From Marchantia polymorpha subsp. ruderalis (taxonomy: Eukaryota > Streptophyta > Marchantiopsida > Marchantiales > Marchantiaceae), in contig AP031356.1 of assembly GCA_037833965.1 (NCBI GenBank), positions 11,306,501-11,370,500 of the forward strand: a stretch of DNA of 64,000 nt. Direction: 5' to 3'. A program made the position numbers and the translations under genes. Positions 1 to 13,000 of this stretch are shown here, piece by piece (the stretch's first letter is position 1; the number at the start of each line of letters is the position of its first letter). The notes beneath the pieces are model-generated. The model was not told the origin of the DNA and did no database searches. It worked only from the letters and a program-made list of their open reading frames with translations.

Positions 1-1980
1 TTGCTAACAACGTGAGAAGCTGGTTTTATTCCAGGGCTGCCAACTCTCCGACAGTGGTCAAAAGCATCGTCATTACGGGATGGCCCACATGAGATGACCT
101 GCAACTGCATTCGTTCTACTCTTGTATCTAAATGATGTTGGTCTGGACGATACACGTTTTACTATGATTGAAGCACTTACCTATTAATCGTGATAGTGAG
201 TACAAAAATGGAGGTAATAGCAAAATAAGGTTAAGCATTTCAAGTGACGGATATTTTTTTGCATGGTAATCATGATTGATAAGAATGTTAAAAATCAAGG
301 AGGTGAGTATAATCATTGAACATGTCAAACGATAATAAAATGTCTTGTGGAATCAAATGACTAAATATACACTAATCGTAGTAGAAATTAAAGAATTTTT
401 ATACCTTTCATCGATTTTTTTGTGGATATTGCCTTAGAAGTAGATGTGTTATATAAAATGCATTCTGGTCTTCTTAATAAAGAATGCAACCTTATGAGAA
501 ATCCAAAATTCCAACCACGGAGGGAGATGCATCGCAGCAAGTGATACGGTCGTAATCAGCGAAATATCAAACCTTAACTTGTATTGCCCTTATCGAGCAT
601 ATTTGTTACACATCATCATTGATAATCGACTATGGACCCTAACTTTTAAATCTTCAATATGTCTAGTCGCTTCCAATAGTTTCGCTTGTGCAGAACTAAG
701 TAACCAAGATATATTTCTTCATATTCTTTGCCAAATGTTACTCACACAGGTGATTTTTCATTATTAGTTAAATCAAATGTTGACACTTTCAAAACTGAGA
801 ATTTATTGTTGCAGAATGCATTGTAAACTATGCATATTCAACGACATCAAAGAGAAAATTATATCAAAGCGAAGAAAAAACAAAAACAACTTGATACTAG
901 GTGGATACTATTAGTCGAAATTTCTCGTGAGGATATGTCTGGATACAGAAAATAAATTTTTTTTGAAAATCAAATTATACAAACATCTAATATATTGAAA
1001 AAATTTTGGTTTAAAGATTTCTACTTGGTGCTCCCTATTCCTTTATAAATCATTATTATTGTGTGCTTCCTCAATCCTTCCTATTTTGAGCTTCTTAAAC
1101 TCGACTGCTGGTGTCTTCAAAAACCTCGCGAAATTTCTGCCTTTGGTGGTGAAGATCATCAAAAGAGGATAGACGGAGACACACGTCCTTATTCGAACTC
1201 TACTCCAAACTCGACTGCTTGTTTGTGGCACTGAGTTGCTGAGGCAGGCAATAAGCATCGCGCATGGCCTCAATTGATCAGGTCATCTGGTTATAGCGAG
1301 ACGATACGAATATTGTGCTGGTTTGTTTGAAGTACTCGTGTGTGGATCCGGCAGAAGATTCTCTTGTGGACACACACATCGAAGGTTCCCACACGTGCCA
1401 ACTCAATCGAAAGCTCGTTCGATTAGCATGTGATGTGTTTAGGTGATGCTGCTGCTGCTACTCTCAGCACGGATCGCAAAAAGATCGCTGCACTCATAAC
1501 CAGGTTGTAGCTGAGAATGATTTAGCCTCGGGCTTGCATCAGTAAGAAAGATGTTTTTCAACTCAAGGGCGGACTGGTATAAAAGCATACAAAATTCAGC
1601 TTGTCGTATACAGGACCTCTTCGTCCCACACTTTGGGAGGGCGAGCAAGGAAGTCTCGTAAATAGAAATAATCGATAATAAAATATAAACCGCATAAAAT
1701 ATTCCCAAAATCCTGGCCCAGCCCAGTCGAGGGAGGCTTCCGCCAGGTAAGGCCTCTGAAATTCCTGAGCGTCGGACCGGCCCGAAGGAGGGGGGGGGGG
1801 CCTCCTCGTCCGCAGGGGCCTCAGCAGCGAGGAGAGGATGGTAGAAGGGGTATTATTACCTCGGGCGCCCGTGACTGGCGACCAGCAGACATTGTATGTC
1901 GCCCGGGGTAGAAAATCCTTTCCGCAGAGCAGAAACTGACAGGCGACTGAAATCGGGATTGGCTGGCGCTGAGGCGAGCA
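1..1980. other. Upstream intergenic DNA, no gene recognised
   Basis: About the first 1.0 kb is AT-rich and has only short open frames without recognisable domains. Composition becomes GC-richer from roughly 1.7 kb towards the DREB gene, with a G run near 1790-1800. I see no RNA gene or mobile-element terminus here. Confidence 0.5.
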
Positions 1981-1988
1981 TGACGTCA
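1981..1988. promoter_or_regulatory. TGACGTCA palindrome (bZIP/TGA-type site)
   Basis: A perfect TGACGTCA palindrome lies about 900 bases upstream of the DREB start codon. This is the classic binding core of plant TGA/bZIP factors. The same 8-mer also occurs at 8036-8043, 18419-18426 and 20129-20136, so it is not specific to this promoter and its role is inference. Confidence 0.3.
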
Positions 1989-2282
1989 TGGTGCATTATG
2001 TTGGGATGGATGATTTTGCCCTCATGTTACATGGATCTCTAATGAAAGCATCTGTCTTGAATACGTCCTCCAATTCCCTCGGGCATCGGACGGCATCCGC
2101 ACGTTGTTGCAATCTGCAACCGGATCCAAGATGTACGTGTGTGCAGAAGGGTATCAAAGAATGGTTCCCGTGGGACGGTGCCAACATAATCCGAGTGCAT
2201 GCACGCGTGTGCTTCCAACTCGAGTCGACTTGGCTGGGTCCTGGGTCCGGGCTCCGAAGGGCAAGGCAGGCCTTCGCGTTCT

Positions 2283-2289
2283 ATATAAG
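2283..2289 (+). promoter_or_regulatory. Candidate TATA box for the DREB gene
   Basis: The sequence CTATATAAGT is a good TATA box in GC-balanced DNA. It would place transcription initiation near 2310-2320 and give a 5' leader of about 570 bases. A weaker alternative, CTATAAAGC, lies at 2549-2557 and would give a leader of about 300 bases. Both are inferred from motif and position only. Confidence 0.35.
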
Positions 2290-2720
2290 TCTCCGGCTTC
2301 GGGTACCACACCTACCATTGCATTGTCTCCTCCGATTCATCAAATTTTCGTCAAGTCTGTATCTTGTCTTTGGTGCAGCTACCCCCCGAGTCCGATTCCG
2401 AGTCCCCCGTGCCCCCAGCGCACAAGGTCAAGTACACAACACTATTATTATCTCGTCCCTCAGCCAAGGAGCAAGTGTCCCCTCGCCGGCGACCACTCGA
2501 GCTCGGGTCCGAGACTCCGAGTCATGTAGGTTGTCAAATAATTCCCGACTATAAAGCAGACGCATTGTGGTAACCACGGGTTTCCTTAAGATTTTCCTCG
2601 GCGGCCAAGCCTGCGCTGGGCAGCACGGACGTACTCGACGACTACTTACTTACACGAGCGATTTGAGGAAGACGGAGTAAAGTAAGACACGGAGAGATTG
2701 CGAGTGAGAGTGAGTGATTG

Positions 2721-2758
2721 TGAGAGAGAGACTGAGAGAGAGAGAGAGAGAGAGAGAG
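2721..2758 (+). repeat. GA microsatellite in the DREB 5' leader
   Basis: A nearly uninterrupted GA tract with one ACT interruption lies about 130 bases upstream of the start codon. GA/CT tracts are common in plant 5' untranslated regions and can bind GAGA-type factors (BBR/BPC). It is probably transcribed. Confidence 0.6.
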
Positions 2759-2887
2759 CTGCCGTCATGCGATCTCGCTCGGCCGTGGGCAGCAGGCAGG
2801 TATAGAAAGAATCAATCAATCGAGCATTCGGCAGGGGGAACTCATTAGCACCAGGAGCGGAGAGCTCTCGGCACCACACCACCCACG

Positions 2888-4303
2888 ATGGTGGAGAAGG
2901 CGGCGTCGTCGCTGGCTGTCCGCCGCAGCGCTGCGCTGCTCTTCCTGCTCTCGGCTCGCAATTCCTCGGCCACAGCGGCGGCATCGTCGTCCTCCACCGG
3001 CAGCTGCAAGGCCTCGACGCTGAACCATCAGTCGCCCAACGGAGCGCATGCTCCTCTGTCGCCTCTCTCGCCCCTCTCACCGTGCTCTCGCCCGTGCCTT
3101 CCGCTGTCCTTCTCCGCGTCGCCGTCGCCGTCTCCTCCAGCGCGTCACTCCAGAAGTTTTTCGTGCCTCACGTCGGAATCTGATCAGGCCTCGCCCCTCA
3201 GCGACGGCGCCTCTGGGTTCCCCAATGCCACCTTCGAATGGAGCCCGCGCATTCTCAAGGACGATGGTGATTCTCAACAGACGAATTCCGGATCCGACCA
3301 CGATGCCGAATTGCAGAAGATTGTCAGCCACGTCGAAGATGCCCCTCCGCCCACGGCCGAGAGCCGCAAGCGCGCTCGTAGAAAACCTCAGGAAGATACT
3401 CGCCATCCTATTTACAGAGGCGTTCGTCGACGAAGCTGGGGTAAGTGGGTGTCTGAGATCCGCGAGCCCAGGAAGAAGTCTCGAATCTGGCTCGGATCGT
3501 TTGCCACCCCTGAGATGGCAGCTCGGGCCTACGATGTGGCGGCACTGAGTCTCCGAGGTTCTGCTGCTCTTCTCAACTTCCCTGAGAGCGTCCCTTCCCT
3601 TCCACGACCCACAGTCATGTCCCCCAAAGCCATCCAGGCCGCTGCAGCAGCTGCAGCCTTCTCCTTGCCCGTGCCTATGGCTGAACCTTCTCCGGACAGC
3701 AGCAAGTGCAGCACCAGCTGCTGTCGATCAGGTCCATGCACCCCGAAGCTGAGCTCCATGTCCAGACCCACGGCGCCACCTTCTCCTATCTCTCCTATTT
3801 CTCGCATGCGTTCATTCACCCAGTCTCAAAATTCTAGCACCAAACCTAGACCTACTGTGTCCTCGATATCGAGCAACGGAGGCCAACAACAACAACATCA
3901 CCATCAACAACTACAACAGCAGCAGCAGCAGCAGAAGCAACACCATCAGCCGCAGGAGCAACACCATCAGCCCCAGCCCATCCGCTCACAACCCACGTCC
4001 TTCAATAGATGCAGCACCACGGAAAGCTCTTTCATGGATTCCCGAAGAATGGCTGCAGCAGCCCCAACCCCCGTATCGTACCACTGCTCGCAGGCTGCTA
4101 TGATCAACGAACCAGACGACTCATACTTGGATGAGGACTTACTATTTGACATGCCGAGTGTGCTGTCTAGTATGGCCCAAGCGATGCTTCTACCCTCTCC
4201 AGTCATGGAAGAGCAACAACAAACGCTTACGCCGACGATGATGACCTACTTCGATGACCAGGATGGCAACCTGGTGTGGGAATCTGACCTCTGGAGTCTG
4301 TGA
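2888..4303 (+). CDS. DREB-subfamily AP2/ERF transcription factor, A-4 (TINY/HARDY)-like
   Basis: Predicted 471-residue nuclear DNA-binding protein. The single AP2 domain spans about residues 176-232 and contains [19 protein letters not shown] followed by the RIWLGSF and [10 protein letters not shown] blocks. Val188 and Glu193 are the two positions (14 and 19 of the domain) that mark DREB proteins, which bind DRE/CRT elements (core CCGAC). The [16 protein letters not shown] stretch and the LNFPE ending match group A-4. A basic cluster, KRARRK (161-166), just before the domain is a likely nuclear localisation signal. The N-terminus is long and rich in Ser and Pro. An Ala run lies at 251-257 and a Gln/His tract at about 333-362. 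An acidic-hydrophobic segment (411-438) and the C-terminal DLWSL resemble A-4 activation motifs. No intron is needed, as is usual for DREBs. The start has a good context, with an in-frame reading from the first ATG after the leader. The exact orthologue is unknown. Confidence 0.93.
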   Translation: MVEKAASSLAVRRSAALLFLLSARNSSATAAASSSSTGSCKASTLNHQSPNGAHAPLSPLSPLSPCSRPCLPLSFSASPSPSPPARHSRSFSCLTSESDQASPLSDGASGFPNATFEWSPRILKDDGDSQQTNSGSDHDAELQKIVSHVEDAPPPTAESRKRARRKPQEDTRHPIYRGVRRRSWGKWVSEIREPRKKSRIWLGSFATPEMAARAYDVAALSLRGSAALLNFPESVPSLPRPTVMSPKAIQAAAAAAAFSLPVPMAEPSPDSSKCSTSCCRSGPCTPKLSSMSRPTAPPSPISPISRMRSFTQSQNSSTKPRPTVSSISSNGGQQQQHHHQQLQQQQQQQKQHHQPQEQHHQPQPIRSQPTSFNRCSTTESSFMDSRRMAAAAPTPVSYHCSQAAMINEPDDSYLDEDLLFDMPSVLSSMAQAMLLPSPVMEEQQQTLTPTMMTYFDDQDGNLVWESDLWSL

Positions 4304-5024
4304 TTCTGTCAAATATATGTCTGGTAAGGGGGTTTTCTGTGTGGCCGATCGAAGGGACGGATCTCATGCACGCGGGGTGAACCTTGGGTACGCCTGTCCT
4401 TCAAGCGGAATTTATTCCCCGACCAACTGCGTATCCAAGCATCTTGCAAACCACTGGCAAGGAGCTCGAGCAACAGCATGATCAAGGGCTTGGAAAGAAG
4501 AGAAGGAATTGGCTGTTGCGAGTCCTGACTTGGTTTCAGTGGCATCACAAGGTCCATAACAAGGTTCACAAGCCTGCAGCAACCGACATGGAGCTGCAGA
4601 GGCTTTTCTTGTAATAATATGAGGTCCATGTCGACCAGTTCCATCGGAGTCGCCATGTTTTTTGCAAGTTTCCAACTTGGGGATCCAGATCACTCTGGTC
4701 CACGTCATTCAGGTCAGTGGTTTCTCAACAGCAGCAGCCACTCCAAGGCGAACAACCAAGAGTACATTGATGAGGCAAGAGGAAGAACACGACCAGGCCA
4801 CGACTCAACATATCCTGGCGTCTCTCGAGTGCCTTGGTTCTCGACCATTATGTGAGCTTCTGCGGACGAATAATTCCAGTCTGCCACTTCTTAAGCGGAC
4901 TTGGGTCCCATGTAAACACATGTCACATCTGTCATCTGAGAAGCGAAGATGGATCCGCGTTGTACGATGTGAAACATTAGATTTGGTTCATCAAGACGTA
5001 GCTTGTTTGTACAGAAGAAATAAA
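4304..5024 (+). other. Probable 3' untranslated region of the DREB gene with poly(A) signal
   Basis: After the TGA stop the sequence has no conserved coding potential. A canonical AATAAA lies at 5019-5024 in a T-rich setting, about 720 bases after the stop. This is a plausible end for the DREB transcript; the extent is inferred. Confidence 0.4.
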
Positions 5025-7170
5025 CGCTCTTGTTCTTGCTTGGAGCCAAGCCTCAGCGTCGGTAGAAAGTAGAATGGGAGAGAAGGCAGTTTTAGCAGTG
5101 AAACCCCATTGAAGAGTTTTAGAGAGTTCGAAGCGGGATGTCATTTTCTATGTGAAATCCGGAAGAGAATACAAGATTGCGTTTTACTTTCCACCCTTAC
5201 AAGTTCGTGTGGATGACGAATTCTGATTTTTGTTAAGTTTGTGGTGTTCAAGTTTGACATCCTTCCTTCCGACGGCCTCAACGGCTTTGCTTCTCTGTGC
5301 TTGCTCACAAAACCACCACATGCATGAATTTTCATGTTCGAGCCTCGTACGTCCGTGTTTTGTCGGTAATTTGTACGAAGCGAAGATACAGCAGAAGATA
5401 TTTTAACTATTCACAGAGTGATACAGCTCCTCCATTTGGGATGCATGTCTGCTTACCTCCATGTTTCCTAGATTGAACTTAACCTTACTTCCTTCCCATA
5501 TACATGCTCTGAACACTGTCTAAGAGGCAGGTCCTGATTCCTGGTCAGTAGCCTTCGCTTCAGCACGTTCTCCTTCATGCAGACGAGCATTGCACCGAGT
5601 TCTGACAGAGACCTGCGTTCGAGTTCAATTTCAAGGTCAACTGGTCATTGTTAAGTTGGGATTCTTCACTCTGGAGCTCCAGCAGATTGAAGTTCGGTCA
5701 CCGAAGGCAGGTTAACTGGATTAGTTATCAATGCTGCAAGCCCCCATCTTCCGAGGAAAGTGCAATATTTTAAGGGCAGGATAGCCTTTCTCATCCAACA
5801 TTGACATCCTTCATATCAATCTCCTCACAGTCAGAAGTTGTAGAAGACGAAAACAGTGCTCTGACCTCGTGCTAGGTGAGAAAATAGAGGGCTGAGCGCG
5901 TATGGTTATAATTTCTGTACTAGTTATACTGTATGCAGTACTTTTAGTCCTAGAGTATTGTTATAGTTCGAGTCCCAGTCCTGGGTTCTCAAGTGCTCTG
6001 ATAATGCTTGGGAGTGAGCAAGCATTCACTGTTGCCACTCATGAGCGAAGACTTCGAGCAAGAAAAATGGTGGATAGTCCAAGCTCGTACGTCTTCTGTC
6101 ATTGACTTGCTTGTCTGTCTTTGTTGTTTGCTGTATTTCTTATCATGATCGTCTCTGTACCATCGCTCAGCAGCAAGAGGAACTTACATTATGTCTGATG
6201 TGATCATGAAGTTCTTCACAATTGAGGCATTATCGCTTCGCAATGCCCTCTTCAAGTCCAACCTCGAGGCTGATGCCCTTGGCAAGTCTACAGTGATGAA
6301 GTGCTCGCGGATCATTATCTTCCATTGAGACATGTGCCGTGATCGCTGGACCTATGGTCGACTGAATTTACTTCTAAGGACTACCTCAGCTCGTGGCTCC
6401 GAATTTGGTCTCTCGTGACAGCCACGTTGAGGGTCACTATGTTACCTGTGAGTTCCTTGACTTGCATGTTCTGATTTGACTAGAACCGAGTGGAAGCTCT
6501 TCAGCCGGAGTTAAGGTGGATGTTGCTCGTGCCGTAGACTAGTCTTGTGTTACTCACGTTGATTTGCATTACATTTTGAAACTCTCTCAACCTCGAGGTA
6601 AAAGTCTCTTTCTTCCTGGGAGCGAATGAGACACCCAAACATTCCAATGGAGAGAAAATGGATGAGAGTGGTAGCCAAACCGTGAGTACATTTTCAATGT
6701 CGACAGCATCACTGGTTACTTGAAAACCAGCACGCCAAAAGCCTGCCCACCTTTTCACGGATTGCGTTTTGATCACTGCCGCAGTCACTAAGATTCAAAC
6801 TCAAGGTCATTTGGGATCGTCTCCGAGAAGTTTTCTGCGCATTCTTGTCTCCCATGGCATCTTTATAAAACATACTCGTTTCGAGTCAGAAGTCAATTAA
6901 GTGGAAAAAGGATCTAAACTTGTGCTGGACGCTGGTACGGATCTTTACCTTGGACTGAGAGATTGTCTCTATCATGACCTCTAAGCCACCTTCCTGTCTG
7001 TTGTATCTTTTAATTACCTTCACAACTTGGAGAACGGATGACAAGGCATTCGCGGAGCAAAGCAGATTTTGTTTATGATTTCTTGCTGCCGTAGACAGAC
7101 AACGATCCTCCTCTGTCGTTCAGCAAGAATGATTCATAAAAACTCGATGTTCCCCCGCCACTGCAAGGAC

Positions 7171-7543
7171 TCAGTTTCTTGTCTGGACGACTGGCACTTT
7201 CTTCGTGATGACTGCGGCAGAAGTGACCGTAAACTGCAGGTTATACGGAGGGCATTTACAACTAGAGATCATTGCGAAACGTGCTCGTCGAGCACTCCCC
7301 ATGCACAAAAGCGTATGGCATTGCACTGGTTCCACAGTTCGTTCAATGACGAGGCCATACAGTACTGAGAAAGTCTTGACGAGCTTTCCATTTTGATACA
7401 CTGCTTCTGCTACCGAGAAGCAGGAGGTCATATTTCCGCGATCCTCGGTGTTATATGGGTCTGGAATCTGTATTTGATTTGGTGGAATGTACGCGCGAGC
7501 ATCTGCTCGATGGTTTCTGAGCTTCCCATAAATAGTATACTAT
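7171..7543 (-). CDS. Open frame of unknown function, possible exon
   Basis: On the minus strand a frame stays open from just after a stop near 7543 down to 7171, about 120 codons. The first ATG is at 7431. It is Cys-containing (a CxxxxC spacing, then CKC) and ends shortly after the stretch TVTSAAVITKK. A second minus-strand frame at 6501-6788 begins with the similar stretch VTAAVIKT, which may hint at a duplicated unit. I recognise no domain, see no signal peptide, and cannot define splice sites with confidence. It may be chance or pseudogenic. Confidence 0.18.
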
Positions 7544-9169
7544 ATACAAGGAGTACGCTGACGATGGTGGCTTCGTTATAAGAGCAAAAGTTCGTGACCT
7601 GATTCTGTCTGGCTGCAGATGATACGCATGATGGTCTTGAGGAACATCACAAAAGCGGTGGTCACCCTTGCTGCCCGGGCTGTCAATACGCGGAAGCGAG
7701 GCAATCTGTATCTGTATGGGGCCTTGATACAGATTACAGCCTTACATCGGGCTTTGCATCATTTACGGATGCTCGCACTTCATTGCTCGGGACTTCACCT
7801 AAGCACGAATCTTGTCATGTGCACTCGATAGGATAATAAGGATCGGGCGACAATGTATGTCATCATCGGGAACCCATGGCTTTAATTTTCCGAGCTTCAG
7901 CCGTCGATACGGGTGCCAGATAGAGCTGCGGAAAAGTGACTGAAACCAGACCGGGCCAGAAGAGGAGACGTCTGGAGGACGTCAAAAGAGCACCACCGTA
8001 TCAGCTATCAAGCGTTTGCGGGCACGGCGTCAGCCTGACGTCACGGCCATCACTCCCGAAGACTCAACGTTGAAATGGCCGAGAAATTCCTAAATGGGGA
8101 AGCCCAGCCGCTGACTTTTTTCTTCGAAAGCTCTAATCCAAACTTGACAAGCGCCAAAGGCTTGACGACTCTGATGCCCGAGCGAGCTGCGCTGAGCGCA
8201 TTGCGGCACCTTCGACAAGGAGAATGCACCTATGCGGCGACGTTTCTGCGGACCTAGGTCAAGCATAACGTCCCCTCTGACACTCTGCTCAAATCATGCG
8301 CAGGTCATGGCCCACTCAGCCCCCCAGCCTCCCCCCCTTCTCCAATAATCCCATAATCCCATGCTCCCGCCCCCGTTTCAAACCGTCGCATACTTCTCCA
8401 TCCCTTTCCCTTTCCTTCTCCTTTTCCCTCCTTCCTTGCTTCGCCTTGTACATCAGCCTGCGGCGTCGGCACTAATTTCACCTGAGTTGCCTGCCCGCCC
8501 GCCACCTCTGCGCCGTCAACCACGAGGCATCCGTGTCCACTGGAAGTGGCCACGTTGAGTACCCAGTCGGACCTATAGCTCCACGCGCCAGAACCACGTC
8601 GCGAGCTCACGAGACAGTGTCACTGTGTCTTGACTTTCGTTCTAAGCACAGCAGCTTGGCCTCGATTCGAGTTTCCCCGTTCCCCTGCCTGAGTCGAAGT
8701 AGGTGGATCCGGCGGAGTTGAGTAGGCGATTCTTGCCTTCCGCAGCGCAGCTGTCGACTCGTCGGGCGCCGCAAGATCTGCCTTTCGTCTCTTGTTCTGG
8801 AAACGCGTGGAGAATCGAAGACGACGCTGCAGGGATTGCATGGACGTAATTTCGGCCGTTTCGGAGACTCTCAGATCAAGCGAGCATTCTGTTCCTTCCC
8901 TTCAGAGCTAAAAGGTTTCATGGACGTTCTTTGATCCTTCGTGAAAGCCTGGTGGAAGTTCTGACCGGCACCCCGACTGCACGGCATATCTCAGAGCGAG
9001 TGGAACTAGGAATCGTCACTTCCCCAAGGCTTCGTTAGACAAATAACTCGCACGCGAATGTCGGTTCGGAGAGGTCGTTAGCGCCGAGGAAGTTCGTGAG
9101 AGTAGAGGTCGTATATGGGCTAGGGCCGGCCGCGCCCACAAGATCGTCAGTCGGAGCCACGACGCCAAG

Positions 9170-9268
9170 TACGTCTTCGAGTCGAGTTGTCTCCAAGACG
9201 CATCCATGACGCCAAACCGAACAGCGATGTACGTCTTCGAGTCGAGTTGTCTCCAGGACGCATCCATG
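9170..9268. repeat. Two direct copies of a 39-bp unit, period 60 bp
   Basis: The segment beginning TACGTCTTCGAGTCGAGTTG at 9170-9208 recurs at 9230-9268 with one difference (A to G). GACGCCAA also precedes or follows the units. Because the period is a multiple of three, the minus strand repeats the peptide MDASWRQLDSKTY, but no gene is otherwise supported there. Confidence 0.85.
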
Positions 9269-10070
9269 CTGCATCTGCTGTCAGCAATTTGGACAAAGGA
9301 AACAGGCTTCTGGATATAGACCATTACGTAACATCTGTCGACTTCTCGTCAGATGTAGGATCGTAACGTTTTCAGCTGACGCTTGCTCACAAGTAGAACA
9401 TCCGAGATCGGGTCGAGGCTGCAAACGCCAGGGGCTGGTGAAGTCACCCATCTACGTGCGTCCTAACAAAACGTCGAAGTACCTTTCGTCCGCAGACCTT
9501 GCTGATGCTCAATCTAGGTGGAGCCACCCTCGACACCATAAGCTTCCAACCAGGAAATCTGTTGAAGACTGATCATGACCATCGTCCATAAAGACGATGG
9601 AGGGGCCTAGATTCTCCTTGCGGACAGTCGGTCTGAGCTCCCACAACTTTAGACGAAAGGAATCTTGAAAAGATTCTCTTCGTCTTCGTCACAGTCAAAC
9701 CGCGCAGCGAGGCGGACTCAGAAAACAGCAGGCCTCGTCGAGAATGCCACCGAACGAAATTCTGAACCGAACCGATATCAGAATTTGCGATTTCCTTGGA
9801 GTTTTGCTTTCGCAACAAATTGCACGTTGGCCTTCTGTACTGAAGTTCGTGAACAACCTCTTTCAACTGTCAACGTACGCATGCAGTTATAGAGAATCTA
9901 ATTATGTGGAGCGGACACCCTGTCCCCGACTCTCGCACCTCTCCCGTTCAATTGCGCTGACGTGCCCTATCTCTAAGCCTCAGTCTTAAGCAAAATTTCT
10001 AATTGTACACAGCCAGGACCATCGACACCAATCAACTAGCAAACCAATAATTCAAAGCCAATTTGGAGAA

Positions 10071-13000
10071 AGGTGAGTAGAGTAAACTATTCCTTCGTAC
10101 ATAATATAGTAGAGTGAATAGAAAATGAGTAGATTCTTAAAAAAAGTATCTACCAAAAGTTACACCTCTTAGAATTCTTTTATTACTTTTGAAATCTGGA
10201 AGACGGTTTGTGTATTGATTGTTCCAATATTGTGATATTCATCTTTTGCTGTATCAGAAGCAAGGTCAAAACTAAACTTGAGGAGATTTGTTCTCTTTGT
10301 GCAACCCTCATGAAATACTTGAAACACTTGAGTAGTTTGTTGTGTGATACACTATGTGTCATGCATCATCGTTTCTTTAATTCACAAGCGTCACAACTAC
10401 GTGAGTTTATGAGATGCAGAGAAACAAAATGAAAACACAGAAATTTTCACAAAGAGAACAAAAAGAGCTTCAGTTTCTTGTCTAATTTTTCATTGTATAT
10501 TGATTCGATGTATATCGATCGAATGTATGGATGTATACTGATGTACATTCCAATTAAAATATGTTTCAGTTCTTCTAGTCATCATGTTTCATTCCACATT
10601 TCAACCCTTTTTTTTGTATTCTGTGATAATGAAAATTGGATATACTTCTTTCTTACATTAATGATAATTTTTTCTAACCTTTTAAAATAGTTACTTGAAA
10701 AAGTTAGTTTCTCAATTATATGAAAAAATACGTGTAATACATGTTATTTTATTAAAATTAAGTATTCTTTCAGATATAAAACCACTTCTAATTCCATAAT
10801 AATAGAAATTAAATTAAAATTTAGTTCATCCACTTGATAGATCTTTTTTTTTTTATTGCAACAATGTAACATACTGATGCATATTTTGAAGTTTACTAAT
10901 TTGCACAAATTTCCATTTTATTCAATCTGTATTCCTATCAACTGCATGCAGTCTTTCTTATATGGTTCAAATCTAAGTAAAAGTTTTTTGGAGCATAAGT
11001 TAAAGAAAATGTGGCTAGATTAATTTTTTATTTCAAATCATCACGACCTTAAAGAAGTTAGAAAAAACTGTACATGATCATGATTGATGTTTGAAATTTT
11101 TTTCCAAAACAATAATAATATTATATTCATAAGATCATGAATATATCCCAAAATTAATCTCAAGATGTAATACTTTGTTTTTTTGGCACATATTTGATGA
11201 AGGTTTGCAATAAAAAGATGCAAACCAATTGCTGTCAAAAAAATTATTTTGATGAGCCAGTTAAATCATAGTTATTAAATTCATATCTAAAATAATTATT
11301 CTTTATTTCTATCAAAGAACTTATATGATAAGGCTGTAAGATGATGTTGGCAGGCACATTATCAAATTCAATAAATTGATCTTAATATAGTTCACATATA
11401 AATAAACATTGAGAATTTTTTAATATAATGTCATCTGTATTCATTTCTAAATGGCTCAAGTACAAAACAATTTTTTTTATCAAATTTTAATTTTCCATGC
11501 TCAGTTATTCATATAGTTCTGTTTTATTTCATACTTAATTTTTTTATATTATTCAATATTTTCATACTTAGGAATTGTTGTTTAGTTGTTTACTACTAAT
11601 AAACTTGAAATCTAGATACTCAAATAAGTTTATTTGCTATGATTTTTATGTTAAGGTTAACTCCAATTAACAAGTAACCTCGGTCGTTTGGACTGGGGAT
11701 AAATACCTGAGGATTTACCTTGTGCAGAGAGTCTTTATGACAAGACCTGGAGTAAAGTAAAGAGAGTTCTGGGTGGACGTAGTCCTCTGGATGAGGCTGA
11801 ACCACGTTATTGCATTGTCGTTGTGTCTCTGGTTTTACCGTTTACATTTTTTGTAGTGCTTGACTATTTTCAACTTTTGATTTTATTCATTATGTGTTAA
11901 TTTTTTGTTAAATTATGCATTTAAATATTTGATATGTATTTTTTAACCTATATCAATATTTATTTTGTGTTCATGAAATTCAACATGTCAAATTATGAGA
12001 AAATTTTTCATACATTGAAATCTATGTATGACATGGATTCATGGACCCTGAATTTTAAAAGCGTATTTGAATACAAATTCCAATACTTCTTAGAGATCAT
12101 TTATGTGCAATATATTTTTGAATGTAGTGTGTATACATGATATTTTATAAATTTTAATACTCTTAAATGGCATTTGATATACAGTACTTCACTTTTATCA
12201 TGCTTGTCAATCTTTCAAATATCACTTTGGAATATTTTTTATCCAGATTTGTATCATTGATGAAAAAATCATCAACATCTTTATGACTATATAAAATCTT
12301 ATAATTTTTAATCCGTCATAAATAATTTGAATTAAAAACATGTCAAGTTTAAATTTTTTTGGTAGAGACGTAAGCATGATAAAAATGTAAAAACATATAC
12401 ACTATTTGTGGCTTGCTCAAAATATAGATGTGGAGAATTTCTATTCTTTATTACAGTTTGTTCCTTTTGATTTAGGTTGTTATATTAGGGATATCATTAG
12501 TTAACAATCTAGTGTTCTTGGCATCAGTTAGGAATTGATTTTTGAGATCTTTTTACTTGTTTGTGGTTTTTCGGTTGTATTGTGTTTTTTAGCCTTTTGA
12601 TCCTTTGGGTCCTAAGGCTTGATCTAATACCATTAACCATTTTGGCTAATTGTGAAAGTTTTGCATCTTGTATCATGATTTGCTGTATTATAGAGAAATA
12701 TTTTTTATATCTATCACATTCGTGAAATTTTTTAAATATGAAATATTCTACTAATCCAAGAGATATTATGAATTCAAAAGTAAAAAGCAAGCTAGGTTTT
12801 TTCTTGCAATCAATAAATTGAAAATCTACAGTACACTGTACTTCATCATCAATTAAGTAAGTTTGTAACTATGCTAAAATTTTTTGCCATTTTTTTTACC
12901 ATGTTACATGATTTTTCAAAACTTGTATTTGCATTTGAATCTTGATTTCAACATACATTAGATATTATTACTTTCATTTGTCATTCTGCCAGTAACATTG

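Larger units (their letters stand above)
5025..10070. other. Intergenic region of mixed composition
   Basis: About 5 kb without a recognisable gene. It contains scattered open frames, most of them short, a GC-rich stretch at roughly 7.85-9.9 kb, a 60-bp-period direct repeat at 9170-9268 and a strong splice-donor-like GTGAGT near 10071. Unrecognised exons of a non-coding or fast-evolving transcript cannot be excluded. Confidence 0.4.

Noticed and set aside
1988-2554. 188-codon open frame upstream of the DREB gene
   Set aside because: It overlaps other long frames in a GC-rich promoter/leader region, includes the TATA box, and has no recognisable domain.
3048-4206. Other open frames within the DREB gene on both strands
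   Set aside because: They are shadows caused by the GC-rich, Ser/Pro-rich coding sequence.
5960-5990. Possible tRNA T-arm (GTTCGAGTCCC)
   Set aside because: No matching acceptor stem, D-arm or anticodon arm upstream.
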